Positions 33,801-48,800 of a stretch of 64,000 bases of DNA are shown piece by piece. Both the position numbers and the translations under genes were made by a program. Under the pieces are notes generated by a model. The model searched no databases. It was not told where the DNA came from and was given only the letters and a program-made list of their open reading frames with translations. Position 1 is the stretch's first letter. Each line of letters starts with the position of its first letter. Source of the DNA: Euclidia mi (lineage: Eukaryota > Arthropoda > Insecta > Lepidoptera > Erebidae); contig OX123186.2 in NCBI GenBank assembly GCA_944739405.2, positions 32,907,551 through 32,971,550 of the forward strand, read 5' to 3'.

Positions 33801-36800
33801 AAAATTCACAAGCTACGACGCTTTAAATGAAACTCACACGATAATCTGCTTCAGGACTACTAGAATCTACTGAAGACGGGTTTTGATGAATCTTTGCAAC
33901 AATACAGATCACAAATCAGAGTAGCATTTGGCTACTCTGATATGTGATCTGTACGATACGGTTTTGTCACGATAACTGATACTTGCGCGTGAAAATCTCC
34001 TGGTAACAAATATATTTATACATTGATCTGTATAACAACTGGATTGGCAAAGAGCGCGAAGATTTGTTGCCATGTGTTATAGGTTCGTGGACCTATTACT
34101 ATCACATTTTCATTAAGTGTCAAATTTGTCGACACGAAAAGACAACGATCGTAAAAAGGGTAGATACGCAGTGAAATATTGCAAATTACGTTGATTAAGA
34201 CAAGATATTTTTTAATTGAAGAGGCAAGATATTTTATTGTGTTAATTGTTTATCACGACATTTTGTTGTAAATTACAATATGATCGCAAAAATTCATTGA
34301 ACTTCACGATGTTGTCAAGGAATAAAATTTTGAATTTCCCATTTTTTCGTGAGTTTCGTAACTTGATGAGTGTTGTCATTTGGTATCGGAATTATAGGAC
34401 TCATTCTTTGTTTCCTACTAAGACTTTTTCCTCCTATAAAACGAAGCAGTTAATTGTATTTTTTTTTGTTCCTGTTTTTATTCTTATAGATTTAATTGCA
34501 TAGGGTTCCCACCAAGAGCTTAGGGTCCCAAGCCAACCTCACCTGCAAGTGGTGCACCTGCCGATCAACGGACGAGGCTCTGGCAAACAAAATGTCCCAA
34601 TAAGCGGCAATAGGCTCGCCACCTATTACGTGGGATCAAAACACTGGCGAAAAGTGGGCGTTTAATATGCCTCTGCCTACCCCTTCGGGGAAACAGGCGT
34701 GAGTCTATTTATGTATTTAATTCCTTTATTTTTAAAGAGAAATCGACGAGATACAATCAATAACAAAATGCCTTAAAATATTTTTATTTGGAACATTTAT
34801 TTCTTCATTTGAATTCCTACACAATTCTATACCAATTTTTACACGACTGCTCAAAAAGGGTGTGTTATATTTTTAGGGTTCATTTATTTCTCATGTATGT
34901 ATGGGTGCTTCTTTTTTTCGTTCAGTTGTTGTCTTATTCAAATTTACGTTTTGGAACGTCATTTTTGCATAAGTGAAAGAGATGAATATAGGTTTTTTCT
35001 AAGGGGCATATTGGTTTCAAAGCTACGTCGTCTATCTCGGCTGGTTGCCACGCTATTTCAAACGTAAATTGTAAGAGTTTGTTACCTACTCTAGTAGTTA
35101 TGTTATCTCAATGTCTTTATACATTTTGTTTCAATTGAAAGAATCATATTACCGCACACAACAATTTACGGTACTAAAAAGAATATTAATATAGTATGGT
35201 GCAATATAGAGGCTAATAAATCTTTTATAGCAAGATACACTGGACCAACGTTATTAACTATTACTCACGTAAATAGCTTCTTTCTGGCGTGGAGCCTTGT
35301 ATATTTGGCAATGTAAAAGTAGCTTTGCTTAGCAGTAGCTTACGTCTTTCATTTCAGGTATGGTATTGAGTAAGTTAAACTTCATAAGTACGTGGAGTAG
35401 TCGCAGGTCTTACCATATGCTTTAGCGGCGTGGCACTCTCCCTTTGTATATTCGGAAGTACACTTCAACGAGTAAATTTTCTCTTGCTTAATAGGTTTGT
35501 CTAGCAATATAATCTATTGTCATCCTCCTAGCGTTATCCCAATTTCAACTCGGGGTCCACTTTCTAGTCTAACCGGATTTGGCTGAATAGTAGCTTTTCC
35601 ACGGAGCGACTGCCTGCCTGGCCGCCGCAACCGAAAGGGATAGCGATATTCCATGGTTTAGATTAGTGTCAGTTTATTTTTAGAGGTACTGACGCCCTAT
35701 AACGACTGTCAAAGATCTTCATGACAGCCGGGACCGACGGCTTAACGTGCTCTCCGAAGCACGGGACAAGCGATAATTAACAATAGAATACGCACATAAC
35801 TCCGAAAAGTCAGTGGTGCGTGCCGTGGATTCGAACCCGATACCCTCTGCATGGCAGTCTGTTGGTATCTTCACTAGGTTATCGCTGCCTTTGCAATAGA
35901 ATCTATTGTACATTACTCAAAAATAAAGCTAGTGGCATCACATATACACTGAACTACCCTTCTCGCATTTCTAAAGATACAATTGTAGAGAATATCTTGA
36001 AACCGAGAATTTTCTAATAAGAAGCTTTGTCCAGTAACTGTACGTTCTTTGATATCAGACCACAAGATCAATACAAAACGTTTTGAAGAAGAAAATAATA
36101 AGAATATGTTAATGTCGAGTTTCCTTGCTCAAGCGTCGAGTTTAATCAAAATGTATCGACGATAAAGCAAGTTTGTTATTCCTTATATAACACTATAATG
36201 TTTTCCTTATATAATACTATATTTTAGTTGGTGTGACTTTTTGAACACCTTTCTAGCTACAGAGGAAATCTGAATATTACATACATACATGCATAGACTC
36301 ACACCTGTTTCCCGGAGGGGTAGGCAGAGACTACGGAACGCCATTTGCAACGATCCTGACATACATACCTCTCTTGCTTCATTCACTTCCATCAAGTTTT
36401 TCATGCATGCTCTTCTGAATATTAGTTATGTATGAATCTGGTTCATTTTTAAATTTGTAAATTATTGCGATAAGAATAGTCATATTTGAATAACTATTAT
36501 ATGATGAAAACTCTCCATGAATATAATAATTATAACATGACAGATGAAATATTATCCAAAACACAAAAAGAATGAAATAATTATGTACCTACCTTATCCG
36601 TATATATAGCCTGTCTGCTGGCGTTTTAATGCTCACTAATATATGACCTTACAGTGGAAAATGAAAAGAAACTAGTGTCAAAATTTCATGGTTCTAGCTT
36701 CTAGCTTCACTATTTTAAGATTTGAAAGAGTTATGGAAGTAACCGACACGAAAACATGGGATGTACAAGCGGGATTCCGAAAGGGTATGGGATGTACGGA

Positions 36801-39800
36801 TCAAGTCTTTTCCTTGCGAAGCATAGCCGAAAAGTTTTTCGCTAAAGGTCAAAAGGTCTATTGCGCATTCGTAGATTTGGAAAAGGCTTACGATAAAGTG
36901 GTGAGGAATGAAATGTGGTCGGTGCTGTCAATGAATGGGGTGGACAGCTGCCTCATTCGAGCTCTGAAATCCCTTTATGAGGATTCTAGAGCTTGTGTGA
37001 TACTGATCACTGACTGGTTTACCATCGACACAGATATTAGTCAGGGATGTGTAGCGTCGCCGTGGCTGTTTAACCTCTTCATGGACAGTTGTTTGCAAGA
37101 TCTAAAACATTTACTTACTTGTTACTTGTCAAATGTCTCCTTTACGCTGATGATCAAGTAATACTTGCGTCTTCAGCGGAGGAATTGCAGGAGATGATAA
37201 CAATCATGCATGGTGCGTTAGAGAGGAAAGGAATGAAAGTGAATGTAAGTAAAACGAAAGTTATGGTTTGTTGCATGCATGAGAAACTTGATGAGAGTGA
37301 ATGAAGCAAGAGGGGTATGTCAGGATCGTTGCAAATGGCGTTCCGTAATCTCTGCCTACCCCCCCGGGAAAAAGGCGTGAGTCTATGTTTGTATGTAGTT
37401 TAGGATCTACGATCATAATTATGTAAGTCAAGACATGTTATTTAATGATAATTGTTATGAAACAAAGATAATGACAAGATATGTACCACTAAATCTACTA
37501 CACCCCTCTTACCTGAAAACACACAAAATGAAACATTTTATTTACTTTTTAAAGTAAATTGAACATTCGCTTTGTGAATTTACAAAGAAAATTCTTGAAT
37601 GTGCTTTAATGAAAAGGAGATAAAACCTTTTCTACCAAAATCACAAACCTTGGTAATGTAAATAAAACGCCAAGGAACTTTCATTCCCGTAAATGAATTC
37701 AGAATCTGAATCCTAATTTCGATAATGAACCAATATCTGAAAGCAAGGCAATCAATGTAATTGCAAACGAAGAAATGGAAAGAGAAAAAAACCGTACACT
37801 TAAATACTCGTGCCGGCGTCATTTTAATCTCACCTTATATACAATAGATACATCGGGAGGAAAAAACTCATCTCGTAATTGCATTATTCACATCGTATCC
37901 CTAAGCTATTGCGAGGAAATTAATGTTACCTAGACATGTATTCGCTGAGCAATGAGTTTTATTAAAACAACAACGATTTACCGTCATAATTGATATGTGC
38001 TTTAAAATGTAATATATGCATTAATATTACTTTTGAAGAACTAAGTAGTTGGCTGAATTTGTAGGCAGATATTATTGGTTTCATCTTGGAAAGCGGTCAG
38101 TTACTTATTGACTACACTATAACATTATAAACAAAAATTACGTTTTCAACCAAAAAATTAACAAATAATTTATTACTCATTATATAAAAAAATACTACTT
38201 TTCGTATATACTACCTACCGATAATTTTGAAGCCGATGCTGGCACCAAGCAGAGTCATGGCACGGGCCAATTCATGCATGAAGTGTAAGTAAGAAATTAT
38301 GAAACGTGTGTGATTAGCACAGATCTTAAAAATTGTTGTTTAAAATATATTTTTTTCCTTTTCGGTTGACTAATTTGACCTTGGTTAAATTTTTTCTAAA
38401 TAATTGTTTATAAATAATGTATTTAGTATCATATTAATGACTAGCATACTTAATTTATTTAAGACTTAAATTAAAAAATACTTACTCATTTATTTAAGTA
38501 GGTTACAAACAAGTTTTGTATTAAAGTTTCTCGAACATGGAGTTATTCGGATTATGCCATAGTTGTTTTGCGTAACAGAGTTTCAGCAAATAAATGAAGA
38601 AACTCATGTTATTGCGGAGCAATATAGTAATTAAAATTGAATCCCTGCTGATCCGTTATGAAAATGAATTACATTTATTTTTAATGAAATATCTATCAGT
38701 TGGAGTTTCATATTTATTACTCGGAACTGAAATCATCGTTATTTTATAGTAGCGGCCATTTACAGCTTAGATAAGCATTATATTTAATAAAAAAAACGGT
38801 GATTTGAAAATACATTACCTTCTATCTAACGTGTTCTAATGCTTACCGCTTTTGCAGATTTGCTTACGTGTGGCTAATTGCTTGCATCAACGGTCTCGTG
38901 CAGAACCAATCCAAACCTCGATGATTAACACGTGAATGATTTATAGTGATATATTCTGTATGACGTTGGGTTGGTACAACAATATATTCGATGTACTCTT
39001 CTTAGGATAAACACAAATTTCATCGATTACGTAACTTAGTTGTTCATTTTACCACTATATGTTATGATTAATGAGTTTCATCAGCGCTAAGGTTAAAAAT
39101 TGTGTCACGAATAGTTAGGGTATTCTCAGTTCGGTTTTGTTTTTTTGGCGGTTTTTACAATGGTTATAAAATATACGAGTGTGCATAAAATATACGTGCA
39201 TTCTGAAAATTTGTTCAGAGTATAATAATGATTAAATTGTTTCCCCTCACGAGGGATTTGAAATGTAGTTGGGATAATATATTGAATTTAAGCACTTTTC
39301 TACTAATCCATGTATTAATTATCTTATCGTTATTATACCTAAAGTTATGATTTTTACTTTCTGATCTAGGCATTTTAATACGACCATACAAGAGAGAATA
39401 CAAACTATTTGCAAGAACAACTGCATTCATGCCATATATAAAATAGCAATATTCTACACCGTATATCAGTGTCAGGATATTTTGTAAATCAATTATAATA
39501 TATTTTACTTTTTATTTTTGATCACATCTGTAGGGATTACCTGGATCGTTGCCAAATATATTGTAGGATGATTCTTAAAATATATTTGGCAGTAAATTAC
39601 ATCTCTATTTATCCCTACATAATATATGGTCCTAGATCTTGAATTTGAATTCCAAGTATAAATACGAATTCACGTTATCACAACTCTTTAGTGCTAAAGC
39701 AAACTATCTTTTGTGTGATCGTCGTTTGTCTCTGTCCCGGTACTACTATAGTGGGCTATAAATATGACGCTTTCACGTGGAAGCAAGTGGAAATTGTTTA

Positions 39801-42800
39801 GTATGTCGGCGACAGGAAGATATTTTGGCGTGACGTATCACTCTAAGAACTTCAAAGCCTATTGTTACGAGGCGTGAAGATTGTTCTTTTCTGGTTTGTG
39901 GGGTTGTAAATATTTTAATACGTTGTATTGACTGTATATCTGTTATGTGAAGGTTTTTATTGATGTATTTTTATTGTAAGCAATGTATGTAGAAATGTCC
40001 AATGGGGCCTATAACTGTATAAAACTTACACCATAAACTTGCTTTAATAATCAATTTGTTAGTTATTAAAACAAGTTTACACTGTAAATGGTATATGAAA
40101 AATATTGGCGTCGATATTTTTCTCACGCAAAAACACAGCAACATTTGAACAACGTACAACGTTATTCTTCGCAAATGGGTTTAACTGCAGGTTTCATTTT
40201 ATTTTTATTAGAAACGTCGTTTTGTGGTTATTTGAATGAAAACATTTAGACGACCGGTTGGCGCAGCGGGAATGTAAGCGACTGCTACGCCGATGGTCGC
40301 GGGTTCGATTCCCGCTCAAGTCAAATATTTGTGTGCATGAACATGGATGTTTGTCTTGGTCTGGGTGTTTCTATGTATAATATGTATGTATTTACAAAAA
40401 AAAGTATATATGTATGTTTATCCATTGTCTAGTATCCATAGTACAAGCTCAGCTTAGTTTGGGACTAGATGGTGATGTGTGTATGTGGTAGAATGTTATT
40501 ATATTATTATTATTATTGCTTCGGCGAGAATTTGAACAGTGGTTCAATTTTGATATTATTATCAAGATGCTCAAGCTTAATTTCAGTTTAGCGGCTGCTT
40601 TGGAGCGATCAGAACGTTAATTGATTCTATTGTAATTATAGCTCCTTGTACGATTTGATTAATGCTCTGCTTGGTAACATTATTGTGAATGTCAATTGTA
40701 ATCTGAATGAGCATCCAGTGCTTGATCACAAAGGACAAGACAATGTACGTATATTTAATTTCAATTGCTATTCAATTAAACACAGTGGAAGAAAATATCA
40801 TGATTTTTTGTCACACTAAGGATGCGAGAGGAGGCATATTGTGAGACGCGGACGACGCATATAAGTATATGCCAAAATCTTTATTTAGCTGTTTTAAACG
40901 TCATGACACCATCGTCACCTGCAATCTGGTAAGAACAGAGCTTCGATGTAAGTGTGATGCCTGAGTACTTTGAGCAAGAGTTGATACACGTTCAGGTGGT
41001 ACTCATAATCAACAATTAAATGTCTGTTCCTGAAAATATCGGTGCCATTTTCAACTCCAAATATCTACAAAATTAACTATTACTGCTCTGCTAAAGAATG
41101 TTGTGCGTACGTTAGATTAATCTCTAAAATCACAAGGAATATCACCACCCTGCAGAATCAAATCAAATATTCAAATTATTACAAAACACATACTTGATGC
41201 ATGTGCTAATGTGGATTGAGTTTCACCGCTCTCGGGTCATCTCGTGGGAATTTCAGGAAATTCCTTCCTAGTGCACTCATATGCTCCTTATGAAACGTAC
41301 ATGCCAAATTACAGCTTCTTACGCATAGTGGTTTCGGCTGTGCCTTGTCTATCAGGCAGTTAGTAACACACAGACAAACTGGGGACAAATGGGGAAAAGA
41401 CTGTGAAATTTAAATAAAATGTGCAGGCTTAGCTGCGGGTATCCTCAAGTAATTTTATATGAGGAATTGATCTTCACGCTTTTTTAAATGCTTGCATAGG
41501 CACATCTTAATGTTTCTTTGATGTTACCAGACTAACTACTCTAGCTGTACCCATATTTTGAGATTTAGCCGCATGCAGATCTTAGCGAAGCTATGTAATG
41601 AAATTCAATAGATGTCACATCCCTGGTTATTTTGAAACCATCAACCCAAATTAATGTTCAGAAAAATTCAGTTTTAGGTCGCTTGAAAACCAAGTATAAT
41701 ATTGCCGATTTACAAAGAGGACCCGAGAGCGGTGAAACTCAATCCATATTAGCACATGCATCAAGTATGTGTTTTGTAATAATTTGAATATTTGATTTGA
41801 TTCTGCAGGGTGGTGATTCAGGGTCTTCAAGTAGTAAAGGGAAATTAGAAATACTAATTACATCCATAAGCAATAGGTTTTTTCTGTACAAATAAGTCTG
41901 AGAGAATTAAATATGTTACATTGTTGCACCGAAATATAGCGAGACTATTAAACAAGCAAGAACAGGTAGAAGTGTGCTTGAATGAATTTAGAGCTAATAA
42001 AAAACCTATTCAAATACTATGTTTTTCTGAAACATTTGGTAGAAAAGGTGATAAGCCCAACATTCAACTCCACAGCTTTCAGTTAGGTAGCTCTTTCTGT
42101 AGGAGGTCTGAAAAGCGGGGTGGTTTATGTGTTTTGGTTAATGAGTCAATTGAATGTAGACCTGTTGAATTTTGTGAGAAAATATCATGTGATAAATTGT
42201 TTGAATGCTGAGGTGTAGATCTGCCATCATTTCAGTGCATAGTTATTTGCGTTTACAGAATACCCAACGCAAATACAACAGTCTTTTTTGAAAAGTTGGA
42301 ACTATAAATACATGAAATAGACTCAAAAACGAATAGGCGTATAATTTGTCAGGGGATTTCAATATGAACTCTTTAAAATGTACCCATTCCTCTTACAAAT
42401 TAAATGAGTTCGTTCAAAGTTTTAACCTGCAGGCTCACATTAATAAACCAACAAGGCAACAAATTATCATCACCACATATATAGCAACATCAAAGGCGCC
42501 ATAGGTAACTTGCATCAATTGTACTTATAGGATCACAATACAGGACAAACTCCTGATTTCCCTGCAACTACAAGCAAACCAAAGCCTTCGTTTATGGTTG
42601 TGTGCCGACGGGACTACAACAATGACAATGTCTTGAAATTTAAAAATTGTTTGGCAAGTTTATCATGGAGTGAGGTATTTGTCGAAACAGACTGTAGTCG
42701 TGCTTTCGATTTGTTCCATGATAGTTTCACCCTGTTTTATAATCTGTGTTTTCCTAGGTACAGAGTGAAAATTAACACTACGACTACTTGCCCGAGGTGG

Positions 42801-45800
42801 ATAACTAAGGCGATAAAGTTATCATCTATCACAAAGAGAAAACATAGATTTTTGTGTTACAGGGATAAAGATAGTGAAATGAGGGCAAATTATATAAAAC
42901 ACAATAAGCTCTTAAGGAAATGTTTAGCAGCCTCTAGAAGGATAATAAATAATAAGTACATTTGTAATGCTCAAAACAAGTGTAACACTGGTTGGGATAT
43001 AATTGGTAACAAACTGGACAATGTTAAGATCCATAAAGATATAATAACAATAAAATGCGACGGTAATGTTTTAACAGACCCAATAACTATTGCAAACGCC
43101 TTCAATAATTTTTTTATTGCCTCGTTGGTCTCGCGGCATAAATGTGCGCGTGGGATTGGGATGTCTCGGGTTTGATCCCCGGGTCGGGAAAAGTGTTACT
43201 GGGCTTTTTTTCATTAGGAAATTCACAGTATGAGCACAGAGTCTGGCAATGCGCCCGGTACGGCAATAGGCTCACCACCTATTACGTGGGACTAAAATAT
43301 ATCTGGCGAAAAGTGGGTGTAGCAATATACCTCTGCCTACCCCTTCGGGGGTATAGGCGTGAGACTACATATGTATGTATGTATATTGAAAAAACAAATA
43401 TCCTAAAATCAACGTCCTCAAATTACAGCCTAATAAATAAACTTGATTCTACAATTTTCATAACACCTTGCTCTGATTGTAAAACTGAAAAAACAATCAA
43501 AACGTTAAATGATACTTGCGCCGTTGGTTATGATGACATATCCACAAAGATTATAAAAAGAACCTGCAATAAAATAACGCCAATATTTTGCCATCTCATA
43601 AATGTGTTCTTTTTTGCAAGGTACTTTTCCAGACACTCAACCCCCCACGTGATTACAGCACGCACGGTCGTGCTCTAAAAAAGTCGTGCTATTGGTCGCG
43701 GATTTTTTACGTTTTGTTTTACTTAAACCAAGAGACGAAAGTAGTAACTATTAGAATAGTTCATATTCTATGCAACTAAATCGTTTTAGAAGGGTGAGGG
43801 AAACGAAACGCGCCAAAAAATATTGAAATATAATTATCTGTGTCTCAGTTGCGAAAGCGTCCGCCATTGTTGTGTTTTGTGCCGCGATCTTTATAATAAA
43901 AATTGTCTTGTGGATGAAACCGGTGAATATTTTATAAAGATACTTATATAGATTTACTCAGAAATAAATAAATATTCATTGTGAAGTGACATTATTCGTG
44001 ACAAAGACAAGAAATACAGTGATAAAAGGCAAAAACTTTTTAGAAGGGCTATTTCTACTCTTGAAACTTGCTATTTTCGTAATAGTTTTATGATAAATAC
44101 TCTTTTAATAGTTATGAAAGACATAAAAGTACCCAGATTATTTATCTGAAAACATATTTTAGCAATTAAACACTAGTATTGTTGTACATTTTCACTGTTA
44201 TCGTGTTTCAAATGGTAAATAATTCACAGCCACAGTGTTCGTTACAGTAACATGGCGGCCTGGCACTGCGAACTTTTTGTTACGCGTTCGGATTATAATA
44301 TTTTTAGTGGCGTTAGATTCATTTGTTACAAATAAATAATGTATTGTGTGAAAACCTAAAGGTATATGTGATAATGTTTTTGTGTTTATGAACCAAACAA
44401 GTAATGAAATTCATTAATATGTGATGAAATGTTTGTGCGAACGAGTGAAAAAAAACAAACTTGTAAGTTTGTAAGCCTGTTTTGCCGGAAAGGTGAGTAT
44501 TTAGTTGTAATTCATGGTATTATTATGATAGCAAATTTAATACCCAACACAATGATTTATATAATAGGCAAACCATCATACAAAAGAGATGATAAAGAAG
44601 AGTTAAACAATTACCGACCAATCACCCTCATACCAGTGTTTTCAAAAATATATGAAAAGGTAATGCATACCCTTATTACAATATTTTTGGATAAACACAA
44701 TATTATCGTAGATGAACAAAACGGCTTCCAAAAAATAAATCCACAACAATGGCAGCTTTTGATTTAATTAAAAACGTCACAGAGTGTCTGGATAGAAGAA
44801 AGGCAATGTCGGTGGTTTTCTTTGATATGACGAGCGCGCTTGATTTTGTTGCCATAAAATTCTTTTACGAAAATGCGAACTCTATGGGATTAGAGGTAAC
44901 GCCCTTGATTGGTTAACTAGCTATTTGAAAGACAGATATATATTTGAAAGCAATGCGTAGAAATTTTATGCATTGACACAACACAGACAGTTCCGTCATA
45001 TTATTCCTCCTTTAAATTTAACCAATTTGGAATTCCTCAGGGAAGTGTATTGGGATCTCTATTGTACCTATTATACATTAACGATATCCCCAAAGTCACT
45101 GACCATAAGTGTACGTTGTATGCAGACGGTTCAGTAGCTATACCATAAAATCAAGGAAGCAATGACCAAATAATTCAAATAAATGAAACAATTAATAATA
45201 TTTTGAAATGGCTAAGTGCGAACAATCTAAAGGTTAATCTGTCAAAAACAAAAATTCTACAGTTCCAAAACTACAATAGTGCGAAATCTGCCATAGAAGT
45301 AAAATATGATGGTCAAGAAATTTCAGAGGTCAACGAAATTAAGTTTTTGGGTATAATGCTTGACAATCATTGCAATTGGAAAGCTCACATTAAACAAGTC
45401 TGCAATCGCATAAATCGTTTCGTATACGCCCTGGAAAGACTTAGTAATCTTGCTAGTGAAAAGACCGCGGTAACTGCATATGACGGATATGTGGGGTCGG
45501 TATTAAGATATGGTCTCCTGTTATGGGGTAACTCAACGGAAATTAGCAAGGTCATGATATGCTAAAAAAATGTATTAGAGCAATATTTGGTGCAGCCCCT
45601 TTAACGTCTGAGCCTGTCTTATATGTAATGGAAGTGCATTCCATAGGCGAACAGCAGTGACACAAAACGATTTATCAATAAAATCCGTGCAATGAACTGG
45701 CATCTTCAGCTTTAAATTTTCTGATGACCTTAAATAACGATTATGCGTATAATGTAGGAATTCGAATCTTCCTTTAAGATAGGAGGGAGTTGAAGGGTTT

Positions 45801-48800
45801 AATTCCTATAGGCCATTATTTAAAAGATTAAAAATATTCACTATTACATGCTTAAATATTTATGAGATTGGTATTTTGTTCGAACACACCCAAACTTATT
45901 TACAAATATAATGTTGTTATCTGTTAAAATGCAATAAATAAAAGGCTTTATTATTTATTATGTATTTTTTACTTTCTAAACAAAGTCACAAAACCATCCA
46001 GCGTAAAAACGGATAAATGACAACAACATCGCAACATGCGGACAGTTATAATTGAATGCTGAACTGATAGGGACAAAAAGAAACAAATCTTTGGATTAAA
46101 CCGCATGTGTTCGGATGTGTTTCGTTGTTTTACGTCTGCGTTTTCTGGCGAACATCTAATTAACTTTTACTTCGTCAAACACGATCGATATTTGGCTTGA
46201 TTCGGCGTTGTCCACGTGTCTAAAATAATAATGCTAAAAATGTACATCACATTTCTTATGAATTTTCATTTGTAACGTTTTGGCATGTTTTTATTCTGCC
46301 CAAAAAAGATTTTTCCAAAATTAAATTGAGTTGATATTTTAAATTGGATCTTATCCATACTAATAGTATAAGCGCAAAAGTGTTTTCTTGTTTATTTGAT
46401 CTTTATCCTTTTGTCACGTTACAACAGAGATGTTAGGGTATTATTTTTCTGTGTGGAAATGGCTAGGAGGCTGGAAATTTTAAAAGTCTACTTTTGACCG
46501 CTATATATCTCACGCTTATTCTCGTGGCATTAGCAGTAAATACGTACATTAGGCATACACGGATGTATTCAGTCCGCAAAATTTAATTTTCTATTCTATT
46601 AATTAAGCTTGTTGAAAAGCCTGTCACGTCGCAAAGCTTCCTGTGTCAGGTTATTTTTATTTTGTAAATCTATTTGACACATGTCATGTAATCAAATCGT
46701 CGGTCACGATTTTTTTTTTATAGACTCACGCCTGTATCCCTGAAGGGGTAGGCAGAGGTGTAATATTACACCCACATTTCGCCATGAATTTTTAGGTCCC
46801 ACGTTATAGGGGGCGAGCCTATTGCCGTACCGGGCACATTACCAGACTCCGTGCTGCTACTGAGAATTTCCTAACGAAAAAACCCAATAACACTTTGCCC
46901 GACCCGGGAATCGAACCCGAGACCTCCCAGTCCCACGCGCACATTTATGCCGCGAGACCAACGAGGTCACGATGATTCCGTATAATATTCAATTAAATTG
47001 GTCAGCTGCAGTGATATTTTCCATTTATTATAACGTAAAATCAGTTAGTAAAATAATTTTTTATTAAAATTGTTTTTTATTAAAACAATTTTAATAAAAA
47101 ATTAAAACGTGAAATAAATTGTTCACATCAAAACTGCTGTAAACAAACGAATTGTTCCCCATATTCAAATTTAATTCGTTTCCATTAATATATTTTAAAG
47201 CTATCAGTTGAGCATAAACAAATTTAATATACAAATGAGACGCAAAATATCAAATTCAAGTTTCGAATATCAACCCGGTATCGACAACTAAATTCATCTA
47301 AACTATTGCTGCGACGAAATATTTCAGACTCAAAACTCGGGCAGCATGAAATTTTAATACTGAAAATAATTTTACTTCTCTCCCGTATACCTATTACGAC
47401 TAAAATTTTAAGGTTAATGTATAATACAAGCTATACTTTATTTTATCTATGTGCCGTTACTAAGCATTTAAATAAAATGAGTAGTCTTAAAATAATTTGC
47501 ATTGAGAATGAACATATTTTTAAATTACTGGCGCTAAATATCGACACTGCTTCGACATGCGTTAGCTAAAATTATCATACAAATGCTGTCAAACTTAAAG
47601 ATATTACACGTTTAAACACACATAACACACACTAATGAAAAATAATGTACTAATATTTTTTGTAAAAATATCATTTTGGCATAATATTTATTAACTGCGG
47701 AAATAACACTTGAAAATGTAATGGTTAATATACGTAATACATTATACATTCCCTATTCAAGGTATTTTTTTTACAACACCATCATCAAATCTGCAGCAAC
47801 GAAAGTGTAACAAAACATAATACGTTATAAAATTGTTATAAGAAGAAGTCCGAACCGTGTTCTCAACTATTATATTATGCTAACGTTTTAGTCGGGATGA
47901 GGATATTTCACCGAACACTAAACAGTTTAGTGGTCAAACGTCCGGCTATACCGTGCGCGTAACTTTTATGTTAAAAGTTGTATATTCTCTCTGAAGTAAT
48001 GACATTTTGCCGGCACTTACTGACTACAGTGTATCTGTGTAGTCACCATTGTAGCTCGACTCTTCCTTTTGTTTTAACAAAGCTGGAACTAGAGCTAATT
48101 TTCTGTAAGTATACCGACCATACTGACATTTGTTGTGTTTTCTACTGGCATTTCTCCAAGTGAGTTTGTTTAGTTAAGTGTCAGATGTTCACAGATATCA
48201 ATTGAGTTTCACATTGAGAAAATTTTATGGTTGAACATTTTGGAATAACTCTCTCCATTTAATGTTGCTTTGTTTTTCTTAATTGCAGTTATTGCAAAGA
48301 AAAAGTGTAATGACTTCTTGGGTGTAGAGATTGTTACACATTGTGATTAAACTATAGTTAACGGATTTTATTGCAATATAATGGTTTCACTGAGTTATTA
48401 CATTTAAACCGAATTAGCTAGAAACTATTTTTTTTATTTATTGCTAGCCGAAGTTTTGATTTCTATTCAGAAGTCATTGTCATGGCAGATTGACGTGATA
48501 TTTGTCTTTTTCTTGAATGTATAAGTTATCTCAAGTATACGAACATTTTTTAAACTATTTGTATTACTATTTAGTGAGCTCATTCTGCGTAAATAGTAAA
48601 CAGTAGTTGAAAATGTATTTCTCAAGTTTTGGTTTTTAATTGAATTAAGAGTCTTGCTTATGACACAAAACGACGGTTTTCTCGTTGAAGTAATGCATTT
48701 TTTTAAATAATTTAATATAGCTTTGCTTATTCTTTAGCTTAAAGTGTAAAATGTGCATTATAGTGTTATTTATGTTAATGTATATCATTTGTCTAGTAGT

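Larger units (their letters stand above)
41900..45905 (+). mobile_element. CR1-group LINE, interrupted by a SINE and a second insertion
   Basis: Recognisable segments in order: endonuclease part (41921-42330; QILCFSETFGR, KRGGLCVLVNESIE), EN-RT linker (42594-43119), RT N-terminus (43388-43640), RT core (44540-45130), RT C-terminus (45200-45620) and a C-terminal scrap at 45845-45900. A SINE (43120-43383) and an unknown about 900-bp segment (43640-44535) split it. It lies in the 19-kb intron. Confidence 0.8.

Noticed and set aside
43142..43678. 178-codon plus-strand frame
   Set aside because: A chimera of SINE sequence and LINE linker; only the second half is meaningful and is covered by the LINE entry.
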